Source: Pedobacter deserti (lineage in GTDB: Bacteria; Bacteroidota; Bacteroidia; Sphingobacteriales; Sphingobacteriaceae). From it: DNA of 64,000 nucleotides. Shown piece after piece: positions 32,550-39,156 of the stretch. The position numbers and the translations under genes are program-made. The first letter of the stretch is position 1. Every line of letters begins with the position of its first letter. The stretch is taken from positions 620,001 to 684,000 of the forward strand of contig NZ_JAFMZQ010000001.1 of assembly GCF_024436415.1 (NCBI RefSeq), given 5' to 3'. Below the pieces are notes generated by a model. It saw only the letters and a program-made list of their open reading frames with translations. It was not told the DNA's origin and ran no database searches.

Positions 32550-33350
32550 TCAGAGAGGGCCATGGGTACCCCCTTCGGCCTGGAGGTCCAGTTCTAACAG
32601 TACCGGGCAATGGTCGGAATGGACCGCGTCGGGCAGGATGGTTACCCGTTTTAATTTACTGAGCATCGGCTGGGAGGCCAGATGATAGTCGATGCGCCAG
32701 CCGAGGTTCTTTGCCCGTGAATTTGCCCGGAAACTCCACCAGGTATAGTGATGTGGATCTTTATTAAAATACCTGAAAGTATCTATAAAACCGTTGCAGA
32801 GAAAGGTTTCCATCCATTCCCGTTCTTCGGGCAGGAAGCCTGAGGAATTCGCGTTTGTTTTCGGGTTATGTATGTCGATGGCGGTATGACAGATATTATA
32901 ATCGCCCGATATAATAAGATTTGGATGTGTCTTTCTTAGTTCGGCGATATAGCCGTCGAAAAAGCGCATGAACTCGTACTTCTTGATCTGACGTTCCTCT
33001 CCGCTGGATCCCGATGGCATATAAAGGCTCATCAGGGAAAAGTCGTCGAAATCGGCCCGGATAACACGCCCTTCCCTGTCGATCCATTCCTCCCCGCATC
33101 CTAGCTGCACGTGGTTTGGCGGAATACGGGTAAGTATGGCTACGCCACTATAGCCCTTCTTTTCGGCTGGAAACCAGAAGTGCTGATAGCCTAGTTGTTC
33201 AATCAAGGCAATGATTTCCGGAATCTGTGTGGGCAGTGCTTTTACTTCCTGAAGGCATACCATGTCGGCATCGGTAGCCTGAAGCCAGCCGAAAAAGTTT
33301 TTAGTAGAAGCGGAACGGATGCCGTTGATGTTGTATGATATGATTTTCAC
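32550..33350 (-). CDS. xth: Exodeoxyribonuclease III
   Basis: AP endonuclease and 3'-5' exonuclease of base-excision repair. 266 residues. Family marks: MKIISYNINGIRS (metal-binding Asn), VCLQEVKAL (catalytic Glu), SLYMPSG (Tyr), LIISGDYNICH (Asp-x-Asn), and the C-terminal DAVHSDHCPVLLEL (Asp-His). The WWSFRANSRAKNLGWRIDYHL segment (in parts) is usual for the Xth branch. Starts 2 nt after the stop of the peptidyl-prolyl isomerase gene, so the two form one transcription unit. Confidence 0.95.
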   Translation of the reverse strand: MKIISYNINGIRSASTKNFFGWLQATDADMVCLQEVKALPTQIPEIIALIEQLGYQHFWFPAEKKGYSGVAILTRIPPNHVQLGCGEEWIDREGRVIRADFDDFSLMSLYMPSGSSGEERQIKKYEFMRFFDGYIAELRKTHPNLIISGDYNICHTAIDIHNPKTNANSSGFLPEEREWMETFLCNGFIDTFRYFNKDPHHYTWWSFRANSRAKNLGWRIDYHLASQPMLSKLKRVTILPDAVHSDHCPVLLELDLQAEGGTHGPL

Positions 33351-33352
33351 GG

Positions 33353-34042
33353 TCAGGATTTTGAAAGTTTACGTTCCAGACGGCGTGCTTCACGCTTGCT
33401 GAGCAGTTTCACTGCCATTCTCACGTCGGTTAGCGGACGGTTGCGCTCGTCGGTGGCTACCGTCGCAATACTGTCGACCATAGCGACGCCCTGAACGATT
33501 TCGCCGAAGACGGTATAGTTTTGGTCGAGATGCGGTGTACCCCCTGCGGTCTTATATATTTCCCGCTGCCATCCTGGTATTTTGAAACCCTGACGTTTAC
33601 TTTCCAGTGCATCCAGCATTTCGTCTGTAAATATTTTTCCCTGGACAAGGTAGAACTGGCATCCGCTGGAGGCTTTCTCCGGGTTATTGTCGCGCGCAGC
33701 CGCAAGTACGCCCTTTTTGTGAAACAGGCTGTCTCTGAACTCTGCAGGTACGGTGTAGCCCACATCGCCATTGCCCAGTTCGCTGCCAGGCTGGGCTGTT
33801 TTAGAGTCCGGATCGCCCCCCTGGATCATAAATCCGTTGATAACGCGGTGAAACAGGGTGCCGTCTATAGTTTTCTTTTTGGCAAGCTTGACAAAATTAT
33901 CGCGGTGTAAAGGCGTTTCATTATATAGCTTTATGACGCATTCGCCCATGCTGGTTTGAATGCGGACATATTTGTGCTTTGGCCTGGCCCCGAATACTGC
34001 GCTAAGGCTTAGGCATAAGAGTAGGGTAAGAAGTCTTTTCAT
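33353..34042 (-). CDS. Peptidyl-prolyl cis-trans isomerase, cyclophilin type, exported
   Basis: 229 residues with signal peptide MKRLLTLLLCLSLSAVFGA. The cyclophilin fold is evident from FHRVINGFMIQGGDPDSK (active-site Arg/Phe/Gln), SELGNGDVGYTVPAEF and SSGCQFYLVQG. A lysine/arginine-rich linker and tail (SKREARRLERKLSKS) follow. Bacteroidota often carry several such periplasmic foldases. Upstream of xth in the same operon; divergent from the HYC_CC_PP gene. Confidence 0.92.
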   Translation of the reverse strand: MKRLLTLLLCLSLSAVFGARPKHKYVRIQTSMGECVIKLYNETPLHRDNFVKLAKKKTIDGTLFHRVINGFMIQGGDPDSKTAQPGSELGNGDVGYTVPAEFRDSLFHKKGVLAAARDNNPEKASSGCQFYLVQGKIFTDEMLDALESKRQGFKIPGWQREIYKTAGGTPHLDQNYTVFGEIVQGVAMVDSIATVATDERNRPLTDVRMAVKLLSKREARRLERKLSKS

Positions 34043-34065
34043 AATCGCGCTGCAAGATAATGCTT

Positions 34066-34097
34066 TTGGTTTTGATCGGCTTAATTTTATATATTTG
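34066..34097 (+). promoter_or_regulatory. Promoter of the HYC_CC_PP / HMA cluster
   Basis: TTG (34066-34068), 21-nt spacer, TATATTTG (34090-34097), giving a leader of about 30 nt to the ATG at 34133. Confidence 0.65.
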
Positions 34098-34132
34098 TAC
34101 CTGAGCGTTGACTCGTCAACCTCCAGTGATTT

Positions 34133-34531
34133 ATGAAGTTACAAAGAAAAATTGCTTTAGGCTTATGTGTCTTTTACCTGTTCAGCGTAATCGGCATTGC
34201 TGTCAGTATGCATTTCTGCAACGGCAGTTTTTCTTCTTTTAGTTTCACCAAGGCGGCTAAATGCGGGTCGTGCAAGGCAACAGGAACTGATGCGAAAAGC
34301 CATGACTGCTGCAAGACTACGGATGTGGATGCTAAGGTTGAAGACAGCCATGAGGCTTCTGGTAAGATCAGTATTCCCAAGATTGTTAGTCTGGAAATGC
34401 TCTTTGATGCGGTGTTGCCGTATTTCAAAGTGGGCGGGTTGGCCGTTGTTTTTAAGGATGCAGAAGGTAAGGCTCCCCCGCTCTCCTCGCTTGTGCGTTT
34501 GCACCTTTTCAACTGTGTTTTCAGGAATTAG
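34133..34531 (+). CDS. HYC_CC_PP family protein
   Basis: 132 residues. A single N-terminal membrane or signal helix (LGLCVFYLFSVIGIAVSMHFC), then the three marks that name the family: H-F-C at the helix end (MHFC), CC in SHDCCKTT (with further CGSC upstream), and PP in KAPPLSS. Cys and His clusters suggest metal binding at the membrane face; such genes commonly precede outer-membrane copper or heavy-metal genes, and here an HMA-domain gene and a porin-like gene follow. Function not established. Confidence 0.75.
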   Translation: MKLQRKIALGLCVFYLFSVIGIAVSMHFCNGSFSSFSFTKAAKCGSCKATGTDAKSHDCCKTTDVDAKVEDSHEASGKISIPKIVSLEMLFDAVLPYFKVGGLAVVFKDAEGKAPPLSSLVRLHLFNCVFRN

Positions 34532-34613
34532 GAGTTAAGATGGTTTTTTTCCGGCTTGCCAGGTATTGGTTGGCCGTGGCTTATACTATTTTTTAACTTC
34601 AAATGATTCTAAC

Positions 34614-35150
34614 ATGAAAACGATTCAATATTTCGCTTTAATTATATTCGTGCTGACCGCAGGAAAGGTTTCCGCTCAGCAAATTTCTTCTGCAGAACTT
34701 CAGGTTACGGGGCTTACCTGCTCGATGTGTTCTCAGGCTACCGAGAAGTCGCTCCGTACGCTGGATTTTGTCAAAAATGTGGAACCCGACCTTAACCGCA
34801 ATGTCTTTGTGCTGAGCTTTGATGCGGGCAAACGTGTTAATCTGGATAAGATCGCAGATAAGGTACAGGATGCGGGTTTTTCGGTGGGTAATCTGGCCGC
34901 TACATTTAATTTTAACCAGGTAAAGGTCGACCCTTCAGGCAAAGCCCTTGCTGGTTCTGAAATGTATCAGTTCGTGAATGCGAAAAATAAGGTGCTCAAC
35001 GGGAAGGTGAAAGCCAATGTGGTCGACAAAGGCTTTATTTCTAATGCTGAGTATAAGAAGAAAGCGGCAGAAGTGAAATCAGAAGCCTACAAATCGGGTT
35101 ACGCCCTTGTAAATGGTAAGCGTACACGTGTTTATCACCTGTCTATTTAA
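34614..35150 (+). CDS. Exported heavy-metal-associated (HMA) domain protein
   Basis: 178 residues from ATG 34614 with signal peptide MKTIQYFALIIFVLTAGKVSA. An HMA domain follows directly: VTGLTCSMCSQATEKSL with the metal-binding CxxC (Cys36, Cys39) and the later VEPDLNRNVFVLSF strand. The second half (about 100-178, ending VNGKRTRVYHLSI) is a lysine-rich region I do not recognise. It is probably a periplasmic copper (or similar) chaperone, given the neighbours. 82 nt after the HYC_CC_PP gene, 3 nt before the next. Confidence 0.82.
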   Translation: MKTIQYFALIIFVLTAGKVSAQQISSAELQVTGLTCSMCSQATEKSLRTLDFVKNVEPDLNRNVFVLSFDAGKRVNLDKIADKVQDAGFSVGNLAATFNFNQVKVDPSGKALAGSEMYQFVNAKNKVLNGKVKANVVDKGFISNAEYKKKAAEVKSEAYKSGYALVNGKRTRVYHLSI

Positions 35151-35153
35151 AGG

Positions 35154-35960
35154 ATGAGGGGGTTGTTATATGCGCTGGTGCTGGTCTTTTTGGCCAGCAC
35201 TGCGCAATCTCAGGAATTGTATGTGTTTACCGAGCCTGCCAGCAATATGCCTGCTAAGTCGGTGGGACTAAGGCTAACCAATGAGGGAGTGTTCAGCCCG
35301 GAGTTTGCTAACCGCAGTATCCCGGAACTGATGGTCGGTTTTAACAAGAGCTGGATGCTGCACGGACAGGCGTTTTTGTCGGATATGGATGGACGCTATG
35401 CATTTGAAGGTGGCAGCGTGTACACCAAATACAGGTTTTTATCTATAGACGATGTCCAATCGCATTTTCGGGCTGCAGCGTATGCACGGGTCAGCAGCAG
35501 CAGGCGGCCCACTTATACAGAAGACATTAACCTGGAGGGCGACAACAGCGGCGTGCAGGGGGGCGTAGTGTTTACGCAGTTGTTGCATAAGCTTGCGCTT
35601 TCGGCCAACTTGAACTACAGCAAGGCGTTTGTTAAGGCAGACAAGCAATTGCCTGACATGCCGGAACCGGACCAAATGATCGGATATAGTCTGTCGTCCG
35701 GTTACCTGCTTTTCCCTTTGGTGTACAGGAATTACAATCAGCCCAACTTAAACTTGTATTTTGAGGCCTTGGGCAAAACAAATCCCGCAAACGGACGTTC
35801 CTATGTTGACTTTGCTCCGGCGGTTCAAATGATTTTAAATAGTCGCACCCGAATCGATGTTGGTTATCGCTTCCAGGTGGCGGGTAATATTCCGGGGCGC
35901 TATACCCGCAATATGTATTTGGTTCGGGCGGAGTTTAATTTTTTTAATGCCATTAAATAG
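35154..35960 (+). CDS. Outer-membrane beta-barrel protein of the metal cluster
   Basis: 268 residues, signal peptide MRGLLYALVLVFLASTAQS. The mature part is built of alternating hydrophobic strands (SVGLRLTNEG, LMVGFNKSWMLHGQAF, YTKYRFLSIDD, LALSANLNYSKAF, IDVGYRFQVAGN) and ends in a strand YLVRAEFNFFNAIK, as outer-membrane barrels do. 3 nt after the HMA gene: clearly co-transcribed. Suggests a channel or sensor for the metal handled by its neighbours; the substrate is unknown. Confidence 0.7.
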   Translation: MRGLLYALVLVFLASTAQSQELYVFTEPASNMPAKSVGLRLTNEGVFSPEFANRSIPELMVGFNKSWMLHGQAFLSDMDGRYAFEGGSVYTKYRFLSIDDVQSHFRAAAYARVSSSRRPTYTEDINLEGDNSGVQGGVVFTQLLHKLALSANLNYSKAFVKADKQLPDMPEPDQMIGYSLSSGYLLFPLVYRNYNQPNLNLYFEALGKTNPANGRSYVDFAPAVQMILNSRTRIDVGYRFQVAGNIPGRYTRNMYLVRAEFNFFNAIK

Positions 35961-36007
35961 CAGGCGATTTCTTATCATAGATCAATGGCTTAGGTTTTGT
36001 GCGGATG

Positions 36008-36015
36008 TATCTTTG
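36008..36015 (+). promoter_or_regulatory. -7 element of the YceI gene
   Basis: TATCTTTG, 17 nt before the ATG at 36033. No TTG box at the right distance. Confidence 0.5.
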
Positions 36016-36032
36016 TATGAAAAATTAGAAAC

Positions 36033-36605
36033 ATGAAAAAGACATTTTTATTTTTTATCGCGCTGACATTCAGCGTAGCGTCGTTTGCACAAACCAAATG
36101 GACGGTTGACCCGATGCACTCCTTTGTGAACTTCTCCGTGAAGCATATGGGTATTTCCTTTGTAGACGGTAATTTCGGTAAGTTTAACGGCACCGTAACT
36201 GCGGCCAAGGAAGACCTGTCTGATGCTAAGATCAGCTTTACGGTAGATGTTAACAGCATCAACACCAATGTAGAAATGCGCGACAAACATCTAAAGTCTG
36301 ATGACTTCTTTAACGCGGAAAAGTACCCTAACATGACTTTTGAGAGTGCTTCTTTTAAAAAGAAAAGCGGCAGCAATTATGTGCTTGCGGGCAAGCTGAC
36401 CATTCGCGATGTGACTAAAGATGTACAATTTGATGTTGTTTTTGGTGGAACTGCTAAAGATCAGCAAGGGAATACCAAGGCTGGATTTATGGCTACAACT
36501 ACCATTAACAGGCTGGACTACAACATAAAATATGATCCTTCAGGAATGGGTGTTGGAAAAGACGTTAAGATCACCCTGAACCTGGAGTTTGCTCAGGCAA
36601 AATAA
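36033..36605 (+). CDS. YceI family periplasmic lipid-binding protein
   Basis: 190 residues, signal peptide MKKTFLFFIALTFSVASFAQ. YceI lipocalin-like fold: WTVDPMHSFVNFSVKHMG, FTVDVNSINTNVEMRDKHLKSDDFFNAEKYP (in parts), LTIRDVTKDVQFDV and TTINRLDYNIKYDPSG. Family members bind isoprenoid chains. It lies just before the secreted FAD-like protein, 20 nt away on the same strand. Confidence 0.92.
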   Translation: MKKTFLFFIALTFSVASFAQTKWTVDPMHSFVNFSVKHMGISFVDGNFGKFNGTVTAAKEDLSDAKISFTVDVNSINTNVEMRDKHLKSDDFFNAEKYPNMTFESASFKKKSGSNYVLAGKLTIRDVTKDVQFDVVFGGTAKDQQGNTKAGFMATTTINRLDYNIKYDPSGMGVGKDVKITLNLEFAQAK

Positions 36606-36625
36606 ACTTTAAAATATAGTTCTGA

Positions 36626-37753
36626 ATGAAGAAGGGATTGCTCACCTGTTTGTTTTTGTTTTGTTTGCTCCATATAGCTTGGGGGCAGACGATAAAGACG
36701 GGTGTGCTGGTGCTAGGCGGTGGAAATAGCGCTGTCGCAGCGAGCCTGCAGTCGGCCATTTCAGGTGTTAAAACGCATTTGCTGCTACCGGGCAATGACC
36801 TTGGCCTTTCGATGGAAAAAGCCAGTTCAGGAACTGGCCTGGAGGCTACGCTTACTGCCTTGCTGGATAGTCTTGGCGAGCCGGGGATAAGGAAATGGGT
36901 AGACAGCACTAAAAACCTGTCTGTCGTAAGAAGTGTAAGCTGGCAAAAGCTGAAGCGGTCTGGGCAGGGCTGGGTTATGGAACTTGGCGATGGTCGCAAG
37001 GTTAGGGCCGAAGTGCTTGTTCGACCTGACACGGTTAAAGCACCCGCGATTTGGCAGCCCTTTGATTATCAGAATAATAATTACAGAACCAGTATCGGGG
37101 CAAATTATGGTGCGGATGCACCTGAAGCCTCGATACTGAGTTTACATGCTTTGCTCGGGGCTTCGAACGAGAACGAGATCATCTTACCTGCCACTCAGCA
37201 TTCGCTGGCGTTCGGTCAGGCAGCAGGCGCTACTGCGGCTTATGCGGCTTTCTTCAAGAAGAAGACCAGCGAGGCGAGTCTAAAAGATATTCAGGGCGAA
37301 CTGATCAAGTATAACCTGGCGCTAATCCCGTTTGAAGACGTTAAACCGGCAGATACCAACTGGAGGGCTATTCAGTTCGCCGGTCTGACCGGCGTCCTCA
37401 AGGCTTCTCTGAACAAAGGTAAAGCGTATTTTAAGCCTGAGGAACCGGTATCCGTTTCTGAGGTAAAGGATGTGATCAAAGAATATTATTATAAGGCCCA
37501 GATATGGTTTGATGACCATAAGTCGGATAAACTGACTGCGGGCGATGCGTTAAGCCTTATTTGTTACGTGGGCGGCAAAGCCCCCGAAAGTACAGAAAAA
37601 CAGGTAAGGAAGAACTGGAACACATCCTATGGTTTCAAAACGCCCTACAATCCCTCCAAGGTTGTTAGTCGCCGTGAGCTGGCGGCTTTGATGATGGACT
37701 ATCTGAACCCTTTCAACGTAACCATCGATAAGACTGGCCGCGTTTTGAGGTAA
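36626..37753 (+). CDS. Exported FAD-dependent oxidoreductase-like protein
   Basis: 375 residues with signal peptide MKKGLLTCLFLFCLLHIAWG. Directly after it, VLVLGGGNSAVAASLQSAIS is a Rossmann dinucleotide motif (GxGxxAxxAA type), as in FAD-dependent oxidoreductases of the BT_ 'FAD-dependent' secreted group. The rest lacks a clear second FAD motif (GD); LPATQHSLAFGQAAGATAAY resembles the usual C-terminal FAD contact. The last 90 residues (SRRELAALMMDYLNPF) recall an S-layer-homology-like module. It could be degenerate. The operon partner is YceI. Confidence 0.6.
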   Translation: MKKGLLTCLFLFCLLHIAWGQTIKTGVLVLGGGNSAVAASLQSAISGVKTHLLLPGNDLGLSMEKASSGTGLEATLTALLDSLGEPGIRKWVDSTKNLSVVRSVSWQKLKRSGQGWVMELGDGRKVRAEVLVRPDTVKAPAIWQPFDYQNNNYRTSIGANYGADAPEASILSLHALLGASNENEIILPATQHSLAFGQAAGATAAYAAFFKKKTSEASLKDIQGELIKYNLALIPFEDVKPADTNWRAIQFAGLTGVLKASLNKGKAYFKPEEPVSVSEVKDVIKEYYYKAQIWFDDHKSDKLTAGDALSLICYVGGKAPESTEKQVRKNWNTSYGFKTPYNPSKVVSRRELAALMMDYLNPFNVTIDKTGRVLR

Positions 37754-37808
37754 TAGATTTTGTCTATACTTCTATCGAGAATTGATATCGGTTTATCGAT
37801 CGCTTTGC

Positions 37809-37839
37809 TTGCATTTGGCGGTGGCTTGGCGTACCTTTG
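37809..37839 (+). promoter_or_regulatory. Promoter of the peroxiredoxin operon
   Basis: TTG (37809-37811), 20-nt spacer, TACCTTTG (37832-37839), 34 nt before the ATG at 37874. The upstream in-frame extension of the gene would run through it. Confidence 0.75.
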
Positions 37840-37873
37840 CACCAGTAAAATTTTAAACACGAAACATAAAATT

Positions 37874-38518
37874 ATGGCACTAGTAGGTAGAAAATTTCCA
37901 AGCATCAGTGTTGATGCCATGTCTGAAATGGGCGACAATTTAAAGATCAACGTTTTTGAAGAGGCCGTTAGTAAAAACAGCAAGGTGTTGTTGTTTTGGT
38001 ATCCAAAAGATTTCACTTTTGTTTGCCCAACAGAGCTTCATGCGTTCCAGGCAGCACTTCCTGAATTTGAAAAAAGAAATACCATTGTAATAGGTGCGTC
38101 ATGTGATACAAACGAGGTGCATTTTGCCTGGTTAAATACGCCGAAAGATAACGGTGGTATTGAAGGTGTAACATATCCTATTCTTGCGGATACACACAGG
38201 CACCTGGCGAACATTCTGGGTATCGTAGAACAGGAAGTTGAATATGATGAGGAAGGCAATGAGACTTTTTCGGGTTCGAATGTGACGTTTCGCGCCACTT
38301 ATCTGATCGATGAGACTGGTAAGGTTTTCCATGAGAGTGTGAACGATATGCCGCTTGGAAGGAATGTAAAAGAGTATCTGCGTCTGATCGACGCATACAG
38401 CCACGTACAAACTCATGGCGAGGTTTGTCCGGCAAACTGGGAAGAGGGTAAAGAAGCGATGAGTGCGAACAGGACCAGTGTGGCAGAATACCTGAGCGCT
38501 AATGTAAGTGCGAACTAA
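37874..38518 (+). CDS. 2-Cys peroxiredoxin (AhpC/Prx1 type)
   Basis: Reduces hydrogen peroxide and alkyl hydroperoxides. 214 residues from ATG 37874 (MALVGRKFPSI). Peroxidatic Cys51 in DFTFVCPTELHAFQ and resolving Cys185 in THGEVCPANW, the typical 2-Cys layout; Arg and Thr of the active site are present. The C-terminal tail after the resolving Cys (about 29 residues) suggests sensitivity to over-oxidation. Its reductant is probably the thioredoxin encoded 11 nt downstream. Confidence 0.93.
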   Translation: MALVGRKFPSISVDAMSEMGDNLKINVFEEAVSKNSKVLLFWYPKDFTFVCPTELHAFQAALPEFEKRNTIVIGASCDTNEVHFAWLNTPKDNGGIEGVTYPILADTHRHLANILGIVEQEVEYDEEGNETFSGSNVTFRATYLIDETGKVFHESVNDMPLGRNVKEYLRLIDAYSHVQTHGEVCPANWEEGKEAMSANRTSVAEYLSANVSAN

Positions 38519-38529
38519 CAAAAACAAAG

Positions 38530-38841
38530 ATGTTTGTAGAATTAACAGAAGATAACCTTCAGCAATATATTGCCGGCAACGACAAGGTCATGGTGCAGTT
38601 TTCGGCCTCTTGGTGTGGTAACTGCCGGATCATGAAGCCGAAGTTCAAGAAGCTTGCTTCGGAGAACGAGGACGTGGCTTTCCTGATCGTAGACGCAGAG
38701 AAGTTCCCGGAGTCGCGTAAGCTGGCTAACGTGGACAATCTGCCAACCTTTGCGGCTTTTAGCGGCGGGTCCCTTGCGGGGCAGGTTCAGACCAATAAAG
38801 CTGAGTTGCTGACCGAGTTATTTGAAAAAGTAAAGTCATGA
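38530..38841 (+). CDS. Thioredoxin with CGNC active site
   Basis: 103 residues, cytosolic thioredoxin fold. Active site SASWCGNCRIMKP (Cys29-Gly-Asn-Cys32): Asn instead of Pro in the canonical WCGPC, which should shift the redox potential. The cis-Pro loop LPTFAAF is present. Located between a peroxiredoxin and a DUF6952 gene, all tightly spaced (11 nt and a 4-nt ATGA overlap), so a dedicated electron donor for that peroxidase is a reasonable inference. Confidence 0.88.
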   Translation: MFVELTEDNLQQYIAGNDKVMVQFSASWCGNCRIMKPKFKKLASENEDVAFLIVDAEKFPESRKLANVDNLPTFAAFSGGSLAGQVQTNKAELLTELFEKVKS

Positions 38842-39089
38842 AAATTCCTGTAATCAGACAGTTGTATCAGAACAGTACGCCGGAAGACCTGGAGACTACG
38901 CTCACCGTTTTAGAGTCGTTTTGCGAGTTCAGGGGTGTGAGCGAGGCGGAGATTGATGTGGCAGGCGAACTGATCACGAATATCTGCGGAGCGCTCGAAG
39001 TACACGGCAGCGTGAGATCGGGAATGGCTGAGAAGGATGCATTAAATGCTTTTTCTCAGAAAGTCATGGGCTCGATCGATCGGGGATAG
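38838..39089 (+). CDS. DUF6952-like small protein
   Basis: 83 residues, all-helical and acidic (MKIPVIRQLYQNSTPEDLETTLTVLES..., FSQKVMGSIDRG). I associate it with the small DUF6952 family that accompanies thioredoxin/peroxiredoxin genes in Bacteroidota, with no proven function. Two Cys residues (ESFCEFRG and ITNICGA) could be redox-active. It overlaps the thioredoxin stop by 4 nt and is ended by a bidirectional terminator. Confidence 0.6.
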   Translation: MKIPVIRQLYQNSTPEDLETTLTVLESFCEFRGVSEAEIDVAGELITNICGALEVHGSVRSGMAEKDALNAFSQKVMGSIDRG

Positions 39090-39106
39090 CCCGAAGGTGG
39101 AAAAGC

Positions 39107-39139
39107 AAAAAAGGGGATGCATGATGTATCCCCTTTTTT
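39107..39139. terminator. Bidirectional terminator between redox operon and ppc
   Basis: Stem GGGGATGC / GTATCCCC (one G-U pair), loop ATGAT, flanked by AAAAAA on the left and TTTTTT on the right, so it works for both convergent transcripts. Confidence 0.85.
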
Positions 39140-39156
39140 ATTGCTTGGTTTATTTC

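Noticed and set aside
34163-34512. Reverse-strand frames over the HYC_CC_PP gene
   Set aside because: Shadow frames; the plus-strand product has a signal helix and family Cys pattern and a promoter.
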